From Burkholderiales bacterium (GTDB lineage Bacteria; Pseudomonadota; Gammaproteobacteria; Burkholderiales; Burkholderiaceae_C), in contig JAIXLP010000083.1 of assembly GCA_026954015.1 (NCBI GenBank), forward strand, positions 35,848 to 73,414: a stretch of DNA of 37,567 nt, given 5' to 3'. This document shows positions 35,339-37,567 of this stretch, piece by piece. The position numbers and the translations under genes are program-made. Each line of letters starts with the position of its first letter. The first letter of the stretch is position 1. The notes beneath the pieces are model-generated. The model searched no databases and was not told where the DNA came from. It saw only the letters and a list, made by a program, of their open reading frames with translations.

Positions 35339-36583
35339 CTACCAGCGTGGGTCCTGCAGTCCGCTCCAGAGTTCGTCAAGGTCGGTGAAATTCCATGCCG
35401 CGGGGTCTTCGCGGCCCGTGATGCGTTCGGTGCTGCCCGCCAGCGCGATCACCTCGGGGGGGATGCGCTGGCCCGATCGCGTCGAGAAAAACGCCTTGAC
35501 GACGGGCGCGATCAGCGTGCCCGCGGCCTGCTCGACGACGACCGCCAGGCGCCCCGATTCGAGGCGCACGAGCGAGCCCGTGGGGTAGATGCCCAGGCCC
35601 TTGACGAACGCCTGAAACACGCGCTGGTCGAAGTGCCCACCGGCCCACTCGGCCATGCGTCGCAGCGATTCGGCGGGATCCCACCCGGCCTTGTAGGGGC
35701 GGTTGGAGGTGATTGCGTCGTACACGTCGCAGATGGCGTTCATGCGCGCGAGCAGGCCGATGCGCGGGCCCGGCAGCCGGTGCGGGTAGCCGCTGCCGTC
35801 CATCTTTTCGTGGTGGTGCAGGCAGGCGTCGAGCACGGGTTGGGCGATCGTGCCGCCGTGCAGCATCTGGTGGCCCAGCGCCGGGTGGCTGCGCATGATG
35901 TCGAATTCGGTGTCGGTCAGTCGCGCGGGCTTGTTGAGTATGGCCTGAGGTATGCGTGCCTTGCCCAGGTCGTGCAGCAGGCCGGCCATGCCCGCCTGGC
36001 GCGTGCTGACCTCATCCAGCCCCAGCTGGCGCGCAAGCATCAGCATCAGCGCTGCCACGGCCACCGAATGCATGTAGGTGTACTCGTCGGCGGTCTTGAG
36101 GCGGACCAGGCTCACGAGCGCGCCCGGATTGCGCGTGATCGACGCGGCGAGCTCGCCGACGAGGTTGCCCGCGCCCTCGGTGTCGATCGCGTGGCCCATG
36201 CGCGCCTCGCCGAACATCGAAACTACCGCATGCTTGGCCGCGTTGCAGATCGACACCGCGCGGTGCAGCTCCTGCGTGGTGTCGGCCAGCCCCTGCGGCG
36301 TATCGGCGGTCTGCGCGTCTTCCTCTTGCGCATGGGCGAGTGCGCGGTCGATCTCGGCGTCGGCCTCGGCGCGTGAGACCACGGCGGCGCTTGCCGGCAC
36401 GTCGGCGCCGCGGTCGGTGTCGATCCAGACTTCCTGGATGGTGCCCGCGCGGATGCGCGCGAGATCGTCCGTGCTCTTGAGCAGGAATTGGGTCTGCCAG
36501 AACGGGTGCTCCATCCATGAGCCGCAGAACTCGTGGATGAACATACCCTGGGCTAGATGCTGCACGTGGATGCGTTTGAGCAT
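35339..36583 (-). CDS. HD-GYP domain cyclic di-GMP phosphodiesterase
   Basis: This 414-residue protein has an N-terminal DUF3391-like domain ([20 protein letters not shown] then GSWMEHPFW), followed by an HD-GYP domain. HDLGKARIP (near residue 205) supplies the HD pair, and [12 protein letters not shown] (near 260) matches HHExxDGxGYP in full. [19 protein letters not shown] completes the metal and substrate region, so it should be active. HD-GYP enzymes hydrolyse cyclic di-GMP to pGpG or GMP. The ATG at 36583 fits the family although no strong ribosome site is seen; a longer frame open to 36718 is antisense to recG. It is divergent from recG across 46 bases and upstream of queA. Confidence 0.92.
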   Translation of the reverse strand: MLKRIHVQHLAQGMFIHEFCGSWMEHPFWQTQFLLKSTDDLARIRAGTIQEVWIDTDRGADVPASAAVVSRAEADAEIDRALAHAQEEDAQTADTPQGLADTTQELHRAVSICNAAKHAVVSMFGEARMGHAIDTEGAGNLVGELAASITRNPGALVSLVRLKTADEYTYMHSVAVAALMLMLARQLGLDEVSTRQAGMAGLLHDLGKARIPQAILNKPARLTDTEFDIMRSHPALGHQMLHGGTIAQPVLDACLHHHEKMDGSGYPHRLPGPRIGLLARMNAICDVYDAITSNRPYKAGWDPAESLRRMAEWAGGHFDQRVFQAFVKGLGIYPTGSLVRLESGRLAVVVEQAAGTLIAPVVKAFFSTRSGQRIPPEVIALAGSTERITGREDPAAWNFTDLDELWSGLQDPRW

Positions 36584-36629
36584 GTGGAGGGCTGGCCGGA
36601 CGGGGACGGGGGCATGGTAGCCTGTCCGC

Positions 36630-37567
36630 GTGCCCGCCACGCCTTCCGCCGCCAGCCCCAGCGCGCCGCGCAACCCGGCGCAGCGCGCGCTCGCCAGGCT
36701 CGGCCTGGTGCGCGACATCGACCTGGCGCTGCACCTGCCGCTGCGCTACGAGGACGAGACGCGCGTCACGCCGATCGCGCGCACGCGCGAGGGCGAGGTT
36801 GCGCAGATCGAGGGCGTCGTTGTCGACAACAGCGTGCAGTTGCGCCCGCGCCGCCAGCTCGTCGTCGTGCTCGAAGACGGCAGCGGCCGCTGCGAGTTGC
36901 GCTTCTTCAGCTTCTATCCCTCGCAGCACAAGACCATGGCGGTGGGCGAGCGCCTGCGCGCGCGCGGCGAGGTGCGCGGCGGCTTCTGGGGGCGGCAGAT
37001 GGTGCACCCGGCCTTCCACAAGGCCGCGGGGCCGCTGCCCACCGCGCTCACGCCGGTGTACCCGACGACGGCGCAGTTGCCCCAGGCCTACCTGCGCCGC
37101 GTGGTCGCGAGCGCGCTCGCGCGCGTGCCGCTGCCCGAAACGCTGGCGCCCGATCTGCCCCCGCCACCGTTGCAAACTTATGGCAAAAATGGCCTCCAGC
37201 GCTTGTGGGATTTGCGCGAGGCGCTTCTGTTTTTGCACCACCCCGCGCCCGATGTGGCCCTGGCCACACTGGAAGACCACAGCCACCCCGCATGGCAGCG
37301 CCTGAAGGCCGAGGAACTGCTGGCGCAGCAGCTTTCGCAGTGCATGGCACGGGCCGAGCGCGCGCACCTGCGCGCCCCGGTGCTGCAGGGCGATGGCAAC
37401 GCCGAGGGCGTGCATGCGCGGCTGCTCGCGCGGCTGCCGTTCGAGCTCACGGCGGCGCAGCGTCGCTGCGCCGCGGAGATCGCGCACGACCTGGCGCGCG
37501 CGCAGCCCATGCACCGCCTGCTGCAGGGCGACGTGGGCGCGGGCAAGACCGTGGTGGCGGCGCTGGC
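36630..37567 (+). CDS. recG: ATP-dependent DNA helicase RecG, 5' part only
   Basis: This is the N-terminal 312 residues of RecG, the branch-migration helicase that reverses stalled replication forks; it runs off the right edge. An in-frame TAG at 36618 means the start must lie after 36620, and GTG at 36630 is the only good candidate, giving PATPSAASPSAPRNPAQRAL after the initiator. The wedge-domain OB fold covers about residues 50-150 (IEGVVVDNSVQLRPRRQLVV, FFSFYPSQ), then VYPTTAQLPQAYLRRVV. Helicase motif Q/I follows with LPFELTAAQRR and LLQGDVGAGKTVVAAL (Walker A) at the edge. Residues about 181-193 (LQTYGKNGLQRL) come from a half copy of the dispersed repeat, in the linker before LREALLFLHHPAPD. 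Confidence 0.95.
   Translation, partial: MPATPSAASPSAPRNPAQRALARLGLVRDIDLALHLPLRYEDETRVTPIARTREGEVAQIEGVVVDNSVQLRPRRQLVVVLEDGSGRCELRFFSFYPSQHKTMAVGERLRARGEVRGGFWGRQMVHPAFHKAAGPLPTALTPVYPTTAQLPQAYLRRVVASALARVPLPETLAPDLPPPPLQTYGKNGLQRLWDLREALLFLHHPAPDVALATLEDHSHPAWQRLKAEELLAQQLSQCMARAERAHLRAPVLQGDGNAEGVHARLLARLPFELTAAQRRCAAEIAHDLARAQPMHRLLQGDVGAGKTVVAAL
37171..37208. repeat. Palindromic dispersed repeat, half copy C (inside recG)
   Basis: The plus strand reads TGCAAACTTATGGCAAAAAT then GGCCTCCAGCGCTTGTG. The A-rich left flank and left palindrome arm match the other copies. The right arm and AGCTAT flank are missing, with the recG sequence GGGATTTGCGCGAG taking their place. It is read on the plus strand as about 12 codons of recG. 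Confidence 0.7.

Overview
The window is GC-rich bacterial chromosome. Its gene content and order (apaG/rpe, gph, trpE-trpG-trpD-trpC, thiL, pgpA-pncC, queA, recG) and a dispersed AGCGCTTG-type palindromic repeat point to a betaproteobacterium of the order Burkholderiales, most likely family Comamonadaceae. This placement rests on synteny and recalled repeat structure, not on a database search. No rRNA, tRNA, CRISPR array, transposase or phage gene was seen.

Layout: (1) 1-4564 holds the 5' part of a kinase-fold gene (minus), then an AcoR-type sigma-54 activator (plus) and a flavin monooxygenase (plus). A cluster of TGTCAC half-sites and a near-consensus -24/-12 promoter lie between the last two, so the activator probably drives the monooxygenase. 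(2) 4570-12874 is a nine-gene minus-strand array, read from right to left: apaG, Kef-type antiporter, ybdK-type ligase, thiL, HCCA-isomerase-like gene, Bug-type binding protein, DUF4139 gene, pgpA, pncC. (3) 12915-13601 is rpe, divergent from apaG.

(4) 13808-25806 is a two-gene surface locus of about 12 kb. A 2592-residue exported protein has ten tandem DUF11-like modules, each with one cysteine pair, followed by SdrD_B-type modules. It is translationally coupled to a 1407-residue OmpA-domain/beta-barrel protein. This locus, together with a small convergent cysteine-rich exported protein, sits between rpe and gph, which are normally neighbours in Burkholderiales. It is the best candidate for an uncharacterised system in the window.

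(5) 26301-31845 carries gph, a convergent DsrE-family gene, and the tryptophan operon trpE-G-D-C. The operon is preceded by an unannotated 26-codon leader peptide with a Trp-Pro-Trp motif and by alternative hairpins, which is a classical attenuation arrangement. An extended -10 element is placed so that the leader transcript would begin at or next to its AUG. (6) 31899-36583 contains a four-PAS diguanylate cyclase, queA on the opposite strand, and an HD-GYP phosphodiesterase, so c-di-GMP synthesis and breakdown genes flank queA. (7) 36630 to the right edge is the start of recG.

Four copies of a palindromic repeat (AGCGCTTG-N5-CAAGCGCT core, with an A-rich left flank and an AGCTAT right flank) occur in or against genes: inside the 5' end of pncC, inside thiL, across the trpG stop codon, and as a half copy in recG. 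They add residues to four unrelated proteins. No gene-free stretch exceeds about 210 bases; the larger gaps are described as features.
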